Shown in pieces: positions 8,458 to 15,035 of a DNA stretch of 35,800 bases. The notes under the pieces are model-generated. The model did no database searches, was not told where the DNA came from, and worked only from the letters and a program-made list of their open reading frames with translations. Every line of letters starts with the position of its first letter. Position 1 is the first letter of the stretch. The stretch is from assembly GCF_040564635.1 (NCBI RefSeq), contig NZ_CP159837.1, positions 1 to 35,800 of the forward strand, written 5' to 3'. This DNA is from Planktothricoides raciborskii GIHE-MW2 (GTDB lineage: Bacteria > Cyanobacteriota > Cyanobacteriia > Cyanobacteriales > Laspinemataceae). A program made the translations under genes and the position numbers.

Positions 8458-9885
8458 ATGAAAGTCAAAATGATTTTGCCTGCCTTGACTGAAGCCTTGA
8501 GTCCATTTTGGCGATCGATTAAATATCACCTATTTCCGCCCTTGGGATTAGCCACAATTGCCGCTTTTTTTGATGACAATGACGAGATTGATTTACAAGA
8601 TGAGCACGTGGAAGTCTTGAAATTGGATGACGAACCGGATTTAGTGGTAATTCAGGTCTATATTACCTCCGCTTATCGGGCGTATGAATTAGCAGATCAT
8701 TATAGAAAAAAAGGATGTTATGTGGTCTTGGGAGGGCTTCATGTCACCTCATTACCCCAAGAAGCTACCCCACACGCTGACACGATTTTTATCGGGCCAG
8801 GAGAAGATACTTGGCCGCATTTTTTGCACGATTTTCGGGCAGGTCATCCAGAGAAAATTTATCAATCAAAAATTCGTAGCTTAGTCGGAGTTCCCCCAGT
8901 TCGTCGGGATTTAATTAAGCGATATCATTATCTAATTCCTAACTCCATTGTGGTGTCTCGCGGTTGTCCCCATCATTGCGATTTTTGTTATAAAGAAAAT
9001 TTCTATCAGGGCGGAAAATCTTTTTATACTCAACCTGTGGATGATGCTTTGGCGGAAATTGACCGATTACCCGGAAAACATCTCTATTTTTTAGACGATC
9101 ATCTGTTTGCTAATCAAGCATTTGCTGCTGAGTTGTTTACCGGAATGCAGGGCATGGGACGGGTTTGGCAAGGGGCAGCAACGGTGGAATCAATTTTAAA
9201 ACCGGGATTGTTAGAAAAAGCGGTAGATGCCGGTTTAAAAAGTGTGTTTATTGGCTTTGAAACGATTAATGTTGCTAATTTGCGATCGCAGCATAAATAT
9301 CATAATTTAAATCGAGATTATCATCGGGCAATTCAACGGCTGCGGGATTATGGGGTGATGGTGAATGCCAGTTTTGTTTATGGCATGGATAACGACGATG
9401 CTACGGTATTTTCCCGCACGGTTGAATGGGCAATTCAAGAAGGAGTAGAAACCGCCACTTTTCATATTCTCACTCCCTATCCGGGAACGGCTCTTTATGC
9501 CAGAATGGTGGCAGAAAATCGCCTAACTGTTGACAATTGGGATTTGTATGATACCCGTCATGTGGTCTACCGTCCAGCCCTGATGAACCCAGAAATTTTA
9601 GCCCAAGGTTATTGGCAATCTTACCGAGATTTTTATCGTTGGGATGCTATTTGGCAAGGGGCACAGAGTAAGGATAATTGGCGCGATCGCTTCCGGCATC
9701 TTTTATACAGTGGGGCTTGGAAAAAAGCCGAACCGATTTGGGATATTCTAATTAGACTTAAACAAGTAAATCGTTTACTGCCAATGTTAGAAAATGTCCT
9801 CAACGGTTTTAACTCAAATCATAATTCGCCACCAGGGAAGGCTAATTTACCCTGGAAACCAGATTTTAAAGGGGAAAACTACTGA
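8458..9885 (+). CDS. B12-binding-domain radical SAM protein
   Basis: The 475-residue product joins an N-terminal Rossmann-like cobalamin-binding domain (about 1-140; GGLHVTSLP at 92-100 and GPGEDTWPH at 113-121 are typical) to a radical SAM TIM-barrel. The barrel carries the [4Fe-4S] motif C170-x3-C174-x2-C177 in SRGCPHHCDFCYKENF. Later barrel elements include FLDDHLFAN, AATVESIL, FIGFETIN and the TPYPGTALY segment that closes such enzymes. Members of this class perform methylations or C-C chemistry on lipids, cofactors or natural products; the substrate here is not identifiable. The C-terminal 80 residues are a helical extension ending polar. AGGA precedes the ATG by 9 nt. The stop is only 2 nt from the next gene, indicating co-transcription. 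Confidence 0.92.
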   Translation: MKVKMILPALTEALSPFWRSIKYHLFPPLGLATIAAFFDDNDEIDLQDEHVEVLKLDDEPDLVVIQVYITSAYRAYELADHYRKKGCYVVLGGLHVTSLPQEATPHADTIFIGPGEDTWPHFLHDFRAGHPEKIYQSKIRSLVGVPPVRRDLIKRYHYLIPNSIVVSRGCPHHCDFCYKENFYQGGKSFYTQPVDDALAEIDRLPGKHLYFLDDHLFANQAFAAELFTGMQGMGRVWQGAATVESILKPGLLEKAVDAGLKSVFIGFETINVANLRSQHKYHNLNRDYHRAIQRLRDYGVMVNASFVYGMDNDDATVFSRTVEWAIQEGVETATFHILTPYPGTALYARMVAENRLTVDNWDLYDTRHVVYRPALMNPEILAQGYWQSYRDFYRWDAIWQGAQSKDNWRDRFRHLLYSGAWKKAEPIWDILIRLKQVNRLLPMLENVLNGFNSNHNSPPGKANLPWKPDFKGENY

Positions 9886-9887
9886 TC

Positions 9888-10478
9888 GTGTCTAACAATT
9901 CTAACAATTTTGCTAAAAAGCCATCGGATCCGAGGAAACTTTTCTTTGTTGCCCTGTTGCCTCCCACGGATCTGCAAGCAGAAATCACGGAAATTAAACA
10001 ATATTTTGCTAGAGAATATCAAAGTTCTCATGCCCTAAAATCACCACCCCATATTACCCTATATCCCCCGTTTAAATGGTTGCCGGAAAATTTACCCCAG
10101 TTAAACCAATGTCTCTGTGAATTTGCCGCTAACTATGCACCAATTACGGTGACGTTAGATGGGTTTGGGGCGTTTGCCCCCAGGGTGATTTTTATCCATC
10201 CTTTGAAAACTCCAGAATTAATGACATTGCAAGGGGATTTGATGGGCTATTTAGCAAGTAATTTGGGGCTGGTAGATGAACGGTCAAAAAACCAGTCGTT
10301 TGCTCCCCATATTACCGTGGCTTTTAAAGATTTAACGCCGTCAGCTTTTAAAGCCGCATGGCCAAAATTTAGAGATCGCCCATTTTCGACTCAGTTTACC
10401 GCCCATAATTTGACTTTATTAATTCACGATCGCCAACGGTGGAATATTTGCAGTCAGTTTCCGTTTTTGCAATCTTAA
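9888..10478 (+). CDS. thpR: 2'-5' RNA ligase family / 2H phosphoesterase protein
   Basis: The 196-residue protein has the two HxTx signatures of the 2H phosphoesterase superfamily: H55-I-T57-L in PPHITLYPPF and H141-I-T143-V in APHITVAF, 86 residues apart as in LigT/ThpR enzymes. The opening KLFFVALLPPTDLQAEI matches the first strand and helix of that fold. Family members act as RNA 2',3'-cyclic phosphodiesterases or 2'-5' RNA ligases in vitro; the natural substrate is unknown. The GTG start at 9888 lies 2 nt after the radical SAM stop, so translation is probably coupled. A palindromic repeat at 10508-10541 follows and may end the transcript. The symbol reflects the family and not proven orthology. 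Confidence 0.85.
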   Translation: MSNNSNNFAKKPSDPRKLFFVALLPPTDLQAEITEIKQYFAREYQSSHALKSPPHITLYPPFKWLPENLPQLNQCLCEFAANYAPITVTLDGFGAFAPRVIFIHPLKTPELMTLQGDLMGYLASNLGLVDERSKNQSFAPHITVAFKDLTPSAFKAAWPKFRDRPFSTQFTAHNLTLLIHDRQRWNICSQFPFLQS

Positions 10479-10507
10479 CTGGAATTATCGGTGACAAGCG
10501 CTATTAT

Positions 10508-10541
10508 AGAAACCGGGTTTCTGAAAAGTTACCCGGTTTCT
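10508..10541. repeat. Short copy of the AGAAACC(C/G)GGTTTCT palindromic element
   Basis: AGAAACCGGGTTTCT (10508-10522) is followed after 8 bp by ACCCGGTTTCT (10531-10541). Each arm is nearly self-complementary, and the two arms also pair with one another. The same arms build the larger elements near 21550 and 30164. Here it fills most of the gap between the RNA ligase gene and panB and could act as a terminator. Confidence 0.85.
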
Positions 10542-10557
10542 ATCAAATCGTAAAACT

Positions 10558-11340
10558 ATGCCAATCACCATCCAACAATTAACTCAATGGAAAGAACAAG
10601 GGCGTCCTATTGTGGCATTGACCGCCACGGACTATGCGATCGCCCAACTCCTCGATCAAGGAGGAGTCGATTTAATCTTAGTCGGTGATTCTTTGGGAAT
10701 GGTAGTTTTGGGCTATGACACCACCCTTCCGGTCACTTTAGAGGAAATGATTCACCATGCCAAAGCCGTCCGCCGAGGGGTGAAAAATGCCCTGATGGTG
10801 GTGGATTTACCCTTTCTCACCTATCAAGAAAGTCCCACTCAAGCCCTGAAATCCGCCGGTAAAATAATTAAAGAAACTGGGGCGCAAGCGGTAAAAATCG
10901 AAGGCGGTTATCCCATCATGGCGGAAACCGTTGCCCGTCTCGTGACTGCCGGAATTCCCGTGCTCGGTCATGTGGGACTCACGCCGCAATCCGTACATCA
11001 ATTAGGATTCAAAAAACAAGGCAAGACCCCAGAAGCTGCCGAACGGATTTTATCGGAAGCAATGGCTTTAGAACACGCTGGGGCTTTTGGAGTTGTTTTA
11101 GAACATATTCCCCCAGAGTTAGCCCAAAATATCACCCAAACTTTGAGCATTCCTACAATTGGGATTGGGGCTGGGCTGCACTGTGATGGACAGATTCTAG
11201 TCACCCATGATTTATTAGGAATTTCTGATAAACAACCTCCCTTTGTCAAGGTCTATGCAAATTTACGCCAGCAGATCGTTTCTGCCGTTGAAAAATATGG
11301 CACTGATGTCAGAGAAAGGGATTTCCCCGAAGAGGCATAA
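10558..11340 (+). CDS. panB: 3-methyl-2-oxobutanoate hydroxymethyltransferase
   Basis: This enzyme transfers a hydroxymethyl group from 5,10-methylene-tetrahydrofolate to alpha-ketoisovalerate, giving ketopantoate, the first committed step of pantothenate (coenzyme A) synthesis. The 260-residue product matches family length. Characteristic segments are [33 protein letters not shown] with metal-ligand D44, [10 protein letters not shown] with D83, AVKIEGG, the [13 protein letters not shown] motif, and [21 protein letters not shown] near the C-terminus. The ATG at 10558 gives the standard [12 protein letters not shown] beginning. The next gene starts 2 nt after the stop, implying an operon with a DevC-type permease, which is an unexpected partner. 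Confidence 0.97.
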   Translation: MPITIQQLTQWKEQGRPIVALTATDYAIAQLLDQGGVDLILVGDSLGMVVLGYDTTLPVTLEEMIHHAKAVRRGVKNALMVVDLPFLTYQESPTQALKSAGKIIKETGAQAVKIEGGYPIMAETVARLVTAGIPVLGHVGLTPQSVHQLGFKKQGKTPEAAERILSEAMALEHAGAFGVVLEHIPPELAQNITQTLSIPTIGIGAGLHCDGQILVTHDLLGISDKQPPFVKVYANLRQQIVSAVEKYGTDVRERDFPEEA

Positions 11341-11342
11341 AA

Positions 11343-12497
11343 ATGTTCCGTAAAATTCCCTTAGCTTGGTTACAACTTACCAGAGAAAAAAGCAGATTAG
11401 GCGCCGCTTTAGCGGGGATTGTTTTTGCGGATATTTTAATGTTTATGCAGTTAGGATTCCGCGAAGCTTTGTTTAATTCTAACACCCGGATGCATCGAAA
11501 TTTAAACGCCGATTTAGTGATGATTAGTCGGAAGTCAGAATCTTTGATTTCTATCCAAAAATTTTCTCATCGGCGTTTATACCAAACTCTGGGTTTTTCC
11601 GAAGTGGAATCAGTAGCCCCTTTATATGTGGGTCAACTCAAATGGAAAAATCCCTTTAATCGCAAAGATCGGATAATTTTAATTTTTGGCACGAAACCGA
11701 GTAAACCGGCTTTTTTAATGCCAGAAGTGGCCGATAACTCTCATTTAATTCAACTCCCATATGTGGTGTTGTTTGACCGGATGTCTCGGCGGGAATTTGG
11801 GGAAGTAGCCCAAGCAATTGACCAGGGAAAATCTGTCACTACCGAAGTAGGAGTTAGGCGAATTGAAGTTAAAGGTTTATTTAGTTTGGGGGCATCTTTT
11901 GCCGCTGATGGTAATTTAATCACCAGTGATTTAAATTTTATTCGCTTATTTCCTAACCGTCGCTTAGGAGAAATTGACATCGGTTTAATTAGACTAAAAC
12001 CGAATAGTAACCCCACCGTATCCTTGGAGAAAATTCGCCAATATTTACCCAGTGATGTGCAAGTTTTTACCAAACAAGGCTATCTCGATTATGAAAAATC
12101 TTATTGGGAAAAACGCACCGCCATTGGCTTTGTGTTTCGTTTTGGGGTGATTATGGGTTTTATTGTGGGCTTGGTGATTGTTTATCAAATTATTTATACT
12201 GATGTGGCGGATCATTTGGCGGAGTATGCCACCCTCAAAGCAATGGGATATCAAGAGATTTATTTTTATAGTTTAGTGATTCAAGAAGCTTTGTTATTGG
12301 CAATTTTAGGCTATATTCCCGGAATTGTTTGTAGTTTATTTTTGTATAAAATGGCAAGGTCAGCCACTATGTTACCGATTTTAATGACCCTGCCTAGGGT
12401 GGTGACTGTTCTGGGATTAACGATTTTTATGTGTGCGGTTTCCGGCGCGATCGCCATGCGGAAATTACAAGAAGCTGACCCAGCGGATATTTTTTAG
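11343..12497 (+). CDS. devC: DevC-type ABC exporter permease (FtsX-like)
   Basis: The 384-residue protein begins [20 protein letters not shown] followed by a first membrane helix ([18 protein letters not shown], about 22-39), which is the DevC pattern. A large extracytoplasmic domain (about 40-265) follows, with the conserved [15 protein letters not shown] and FGEVAQ segments. Three C-terminal FtsX-type helices (about 268-380) include [14 protein letters not shown]. DevC works with the ATPase DevA and adaptor DevB to export envelope lipids or glycolipids through a TolC-like channel in heterocystous cyanobacteria; homologues occur in non-heterocystous species. No DevA or DevB is next to it, so its partners must be elsewhere. 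GAAGAGG inside the panB 3' end serves as ribosome-binding site 7 nt before the ATG. Confidence 0.9.
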   Translation: MFRKIPLAWLQLTREKSRLGAALAGIVFADILMFMQLGFREALFNSNTRMHRNLNADLVMISRKSESLISIQKFSHRRLYQTLGFSEVESVAPLYVGQLKWKNPFNRKDRIILIFGTKPSKPAFLMPEVADNSHLIQLPYVVLFDRMSRREFGEVAQAIDQGKSVTTEVGVRRIEVKGLFSLGASFAADGNLITSDLNFIRLFPNRRLGEIDIGLIRLKPNSNPTVSLEKIRQYLPSDVQVFTKQGYLDYEKSYWEKRTAIGFVFRFGVIMGFIVGLVIVYQIIYTDVADHLAEYATLKAMGYQEIYFYSLVIQEALLLAILGYIPGIVCSLFLYKMARSATMLPILMTLPRVVTVLGLTIFMCAVSGAIAMRKLQEADPADIF

Positions 12498-12534
12498 TTA
12501 TTGGTTGTTTGTTGGTTGTTATTGGTTGGGGAAC

Positions 12535-12866
12535 GGGGAAAGTGAAAAGTGAAAAGTGAAAAGTGAAAAGTGAAAGGGGAAAGGGGAAAAGTGAAAGGGG
12601 AAAGAGGAAAAGTGAAAGGGGAAAGGGGGAAAAGTGAAAGGGGGAAAGAGGAAAAGTGAAAGGGGAAAGGGGAAAAGTGAAAGGGGAAAGGTGAAAAGTG
12701 ACAGGGGAAAGGGGAAAAGTGACAGGGGAAAGGTGAAAAGTGAAAGGGGAAAGGGGAAAAGTGAAAAGGTGAAAGGGGAAAAGTGAAAGGGGAAAGGGGA
12801 AAAGTGACAGGGGAAAGAGGAAAAGTGAAAGGTGAAAGGGGAAAAGTGACAGGGGAAAGGTGAAAA
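12535..12866. repeat. Purine-rich minisatellite (GTGAAAAGTGAAAGGGGAAA type)
   Basis: About 330 bp consist of permuted 7-10-bp modules (GTGAAAA, GTGAAAGGGGAAA, GACAGGGGAAA) and are almost purely A/G with scattered T on the plus strand. The frames that stay open on the minus strand encode only Phe/Pro/Ser/Leu low-complexity strings and are not genes. It starts about 40 bp after the devC stop. Confidence 0.92.
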
Positions 12867-12879
12867 CTTAAACGAAATA

Positions 12880-13095
12880 TCACTATTCACTATTCACTAT
12901 TCACTCTCTCCCCTGCACCCCTGCACGATTGGCGGCTCCCCTGCACCCCTGCACCACTGTTCCCTGTTCCCTGTTCCCTGTTGCCTGTTGGTTGTTCTTT
13001 GTTGGTGGCGTAAATCCAACAATCAACCACCAACCAACAACAACCAACAATCAACCACCAACCAACAACAACCAACAACCAACCACCAACAAATA
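12880..13095. repeat. Composite short tandem repeats upstream of the murQ 3' end
   Basis: Several unrelated repeats abut: TCACTATT units (about 12882-12906), CCCCTGCA units (about 12911-12955), TGTTCCC units (about 12958-12983), and a long CAACCAACAA/CAACCACC tract (about 13010-13090) that contains two copies of a roughly 35-bp block. Together with the minisatellite before it, the 602 bp between devC and murQ hold nothing else recognisable. Confidence 0.88.
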
Positions 13096-13099
13096 ACAA

Positions 13100-14020
13100 T
13101 TATTTTTGACTGTTAAAAGCGTCTACGGCATTTCTAAGATGTCCTTGATGTTTGGCTAGAAATTGTTTGCCAGTTTCGGCATCTAGTCCAGTCCAATGCA
13201 TTAATAAGGCCAATTTCACCGATCGCCCGCTTTTTTCCAGGAGATAGCCGCATTCCGTCCGGTTGAGATGGGTCAAATCTTCGAGAATGCGTAATGAGCG
13301 ATCGTGCAGTTTGCGATTAGTTACGGCCACATCAATCATCCGGTTGCCATAAACTTTGCCCAACTTGACCATCACCCCAGTAGAAATAATATTTAAGGCC
13401 ATTTTGGTGACAGTGCCCGCTTTCAGACGAGTGGAACCAGCGAGAATTTCTGGCCCCACCACGAGACGTAGTTCAATATCCGCGTTGCTGCTGACTTGAT
13501 CCGTGGGCACGCAACTCATAAAGGCAGTGGTGGCGCCCCTACTCCGAGCCGCGTCTAGGGCTCCCAACACATAAGGGGTCGTCCCTCCGGCACTAATGCC
13601 GATCACGACATCCAATTCGGTGACTCGACGATGAGCGATCGCCTCTTCCCCGTCCTCATATTTATCCTCTAAGTTTTCCGAAGACCGCACCAAAGCCCCC
13701 GCCCCCCCAGCAATAATTCCTTGGATTAATTCTGGGGGAGTGCAAAAAGTGGGGGGACATTCCGCCGCATCTAAGACCCCCAGACGCCCGCTGGTTCCTG
13801 CCCCCACATAAAATAGTCTGCCTCCTTTCCTTAAAGCCGTGGCAGTGCGATCGATGACTTCTGCCAAAGGTTCTTGGGCATTCGCGATCGCCTCCAGGGT
13901 CTTGGCATCTTCCTGATTAAATAACTGCACCAACTCCAGAGAAGTCAGTTGATCTAAATTTTGACTTTTTGGATTAATTTGTTCTGTGAGCAAAAATCCT
14001 CGGTCTTCCAAGCGATTCAT
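13100..14020 (-). CDS. murQ: N-acetylmuramic acid 6-phosphate etherase
   Basis: This enzyme cleaves the D-lactyl ether of MurNAc-6-phosphate to give GlcNAc-6-phosphate and lactate during peptidoglycan recycling. The 306-residue product is a single SIS-fold domain of normal length. Motifs are YVGAGTSGRLGVLDAAECPPTF (the SIS sugar-phosphate loop at about 71-92; E87 corresponds to a catalytic glutamate), SSENLEDKYEDG (about 113-124, containing the second expected acid), IGISAGGTTPYVLGAL (second phosphate-binding region), and AGSTRLKAGTVTKMALN. The C-terminus is a small helical domain. AAGGA precedes the ATG at 14020 with good spacing. No MurNAc kinase or phosphotransferase gene is adjacent. It is flanked on both sides by tandem-repeat tracts, so its promoter lies within or beyond low-complexity DNA. 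Confidence 0.96.
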   Translation of the reverse strand: MNRLEDRGFLLTEQINPKSQNLDQLTSLELVQLFNQEDAKTLEAIANAQEPLAEVIDRTATALRKGGRLFYVGAGTSGRLGVLDAAECPPTFCTPPELIQGIIAGGAGALVRSSENLEDKYEDGEEAIAHRRVTELDVVIGISAGGTTPYVLGALDAARSRGATTAFMSCVPTDQVSSNADIELRLVVGPEILAGSTRLKAGTVTKMALNIISTGVMVKLGKVYGNRMIDVAVTNRKLHDRSLRILEDLTHLNRTECGYLLEKSGRSVKLALLMHWTGLDAETGKQFLAKHQGHLRNAVDAFNSQK

Positions 14021-14062
14021 AGAAAATTTCCTTGATAGTTATTCGTTATTCGTGATTGGTTT

Positions 14063-14201
14063 ATGGGGAAGGGGTGGGGTGTGTGGGAGGTGTGGGGAGT
14101 GTGGGGAGCGGGGGTGCAGGGGAGAAAAGAGGAAAGAGAAAAGAGAAAAGAGGAAAGAGGAAAGAGAAAAGAGAAAAGAGAAAAGAGGAAAGAGGAAAGA
14201 G
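14063..14201. repeat. G-rich then GAGGAAAGAGAAAA purine repeats upstream of murQ
   Basis: A G-rich stretch (about 14063-14124, units near GTGTGGGGA) runs into 6-7-bp modules AGAGAAA/AGAGGAA (about 14125-14201). The plus strand is nearly all purine. With the 17-bp repeat at 14225 this fills the 336-bp gap between murQ and the DUF3110 gene. No gene is supported. Confidence 0.88.
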
Positions 14202-14224
14202 ATGAATTATGAGAATTCTCTCCT

Positions 14225-14317
14225 CTGCTCCAGAAGCCCCCCTGCTCCAGAAGCCCCCCTGCTCCAGAAGCCCCCCTGCTCCTCTGCTCCAGAAGCCCCC
14301 CTGCTCCAGAAGCCCCC
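14225..14317. repeat. 17-bp tandem repeat, 5 copies
   Basis: The unit CTGCTCCAGAAGCCCCC repeats three times (14225-14275), is interrupted by CTGCTCCT (14276-14283), and repeats twice more (14284-14317). Because 17 is not a multiple of three, every frame through it shifts content, which argues against coding. Confidence 0.93.
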
Positions 14318-14356
14318 CTGCCCCTCCGCCCCTACACCCCACATACCGCCGCCAAC

Positions 14357-14746
14357 CTACAGAAGTCCTTCCAACTGACGGCGAATGCGATCGAGTTCGC
14401 TTTCGGACATAGTGCGTTCCTCCGACTCCGCACTCCCCGCACTGCCTGGGGTGCGATCGGGACTCCAGTCTGGGCTGTCCACATTGGTTTGCGGGGGGAG
14501 TTCCAACTGACCTTCAGAAATCAGTTTCGACTCATAACCCGCACTAAGACAGAATTCTTCAATTTCTTCCGAGTCAAACGCTTCGGCGGTAGGCGCACCA
14601 AAATCTTGCGCTTCCAGCATTAACGCATAGCGGGTCGCATCATCTTCTGATTCAAACATTAATACGACATTGCGATCGCCCACCTGAAGTGTATGGATCC
14701 CTTCATTATCAGTTCGGGCATTAAACAGCAAAACATAGATTCGCAT
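14357..14746 (-). CDS. DUF3110 domain-containing protein
   Basis: This small acidic cytosolic protein has 129 residues. The N-terminal 80 residues (MRIYVLLFNARTDNEGIHTL, then VVLMFESEDDATRYALMLEAQDF, then IEEFCLSAGY) match DUF3110, a family found in cyanobacteria and plastid-bearing organisms with no established role. The tail is Pro/Ser/Glu-rich and ends in a short predicted helix (SESELDRIRRQLEGLL), an arrangement common in cyanobacterial members. The start ATG at 14746 is the only one that gives the full domain. The gene is transcribed away from tamB; the 289 bp between their starts is packed with tandem repeats, so any shared control region is unusual. Confidence 0.88.
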   Translation of the reverse strand: MRIYVLLFNARTDNEGIHTLQVGDRNVVLMFESEDDATRYALMLEAQDFGAPTAEAFDSEEIEEFCLSAGYESKLISEGQLELPPQTNVDSPDWSPDRTPGSAGSAESEERTMSESELDRIRRQLEGLL

Positions 14747-14794
14747 GGATCGAGCACGATTTTCCTTACCTGAATTATTGCCTTTATCTTACAA

Positions 14795-14864
14795 GGGTGT
14801 GGGGTGTAGGGTGTAGGGTGTAGGGTGTAGGGTGTAGGGTGTAGGGTGTAGGGTGTAGGGTGTA
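14795..14864 (+). repeat. Heptanucleotide repeat GGGTGTA, 10 copies
   Basis: One GGGTGTG and nine GGGTGTA units follow head to tail. Heptamer repeats of this kind are the short tandemly repeated repetitive (STRR) sequences known from filamentous cyanobacteria. GGG runs spaced by four bases satisfy the usual G-quadruplex motif on the plus strand. Confidence 0.95.
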
Positions 14865-14871
14865 GGGGAAG

Positions 14872-14916
14872 AGGATGCATAGGATGCATAGGATGCATAG
14901 GATGCATAGGATGCAT
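14872..14916. repeat. Nonanucleotide repeat AGGATGCAT, 5 copies
   Basis: Five exact AGGATGCAT units lie between the two heptamer tracts, followed by a partial AGGA. ATGCAT within each unit is a palindrome. A pyrimidine stretch made of TTCTCTATTCTCTT repeats follows at about 14923-14960. Confidence 0.95.
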
Positions 14917-14963
14917 AGGAAAATTCTCTATTCTCTTTTCTCTATTCTCTTTTCTCTCTTCCC

Positions 14964-14998
14964 CCCACACCCCACACCCCACACCCCACACCCCACAC
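14964..14998. repeat. Heptanucleotide repeat CCCACAC, 5 copies
   Basis: Five exact CCCACAC units are followed by degenerate CCCACACCT copies that run up to the tamB ATG at 15036. The minus strand carries GTGTGGG runs that again meet the G-quadruplex spacing. The units are nearly complementary to the GGGTGTA tract 100 bp upstream. Confidence 0.93.
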
Positions 14999-15035
14999 CC
15001 TTTCTTTCCCCCACACCTCCCACACCCCATCCCCT

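Noticed and set aside
12494..12890. Two minus-strand open frames of Phe/Pro/Ser/Leu repeats
   Set aside because: They are translations of the purine minisatellite; stops are absent only because of the repeat composition.
13986..14412. Plus- and minus-strand open frames over the repeats upstream of murQ
   Set aside because: Low-complexity translations of 6-7-bp and 17-bp repeats, with different peptides in each frame and no conserved domain.
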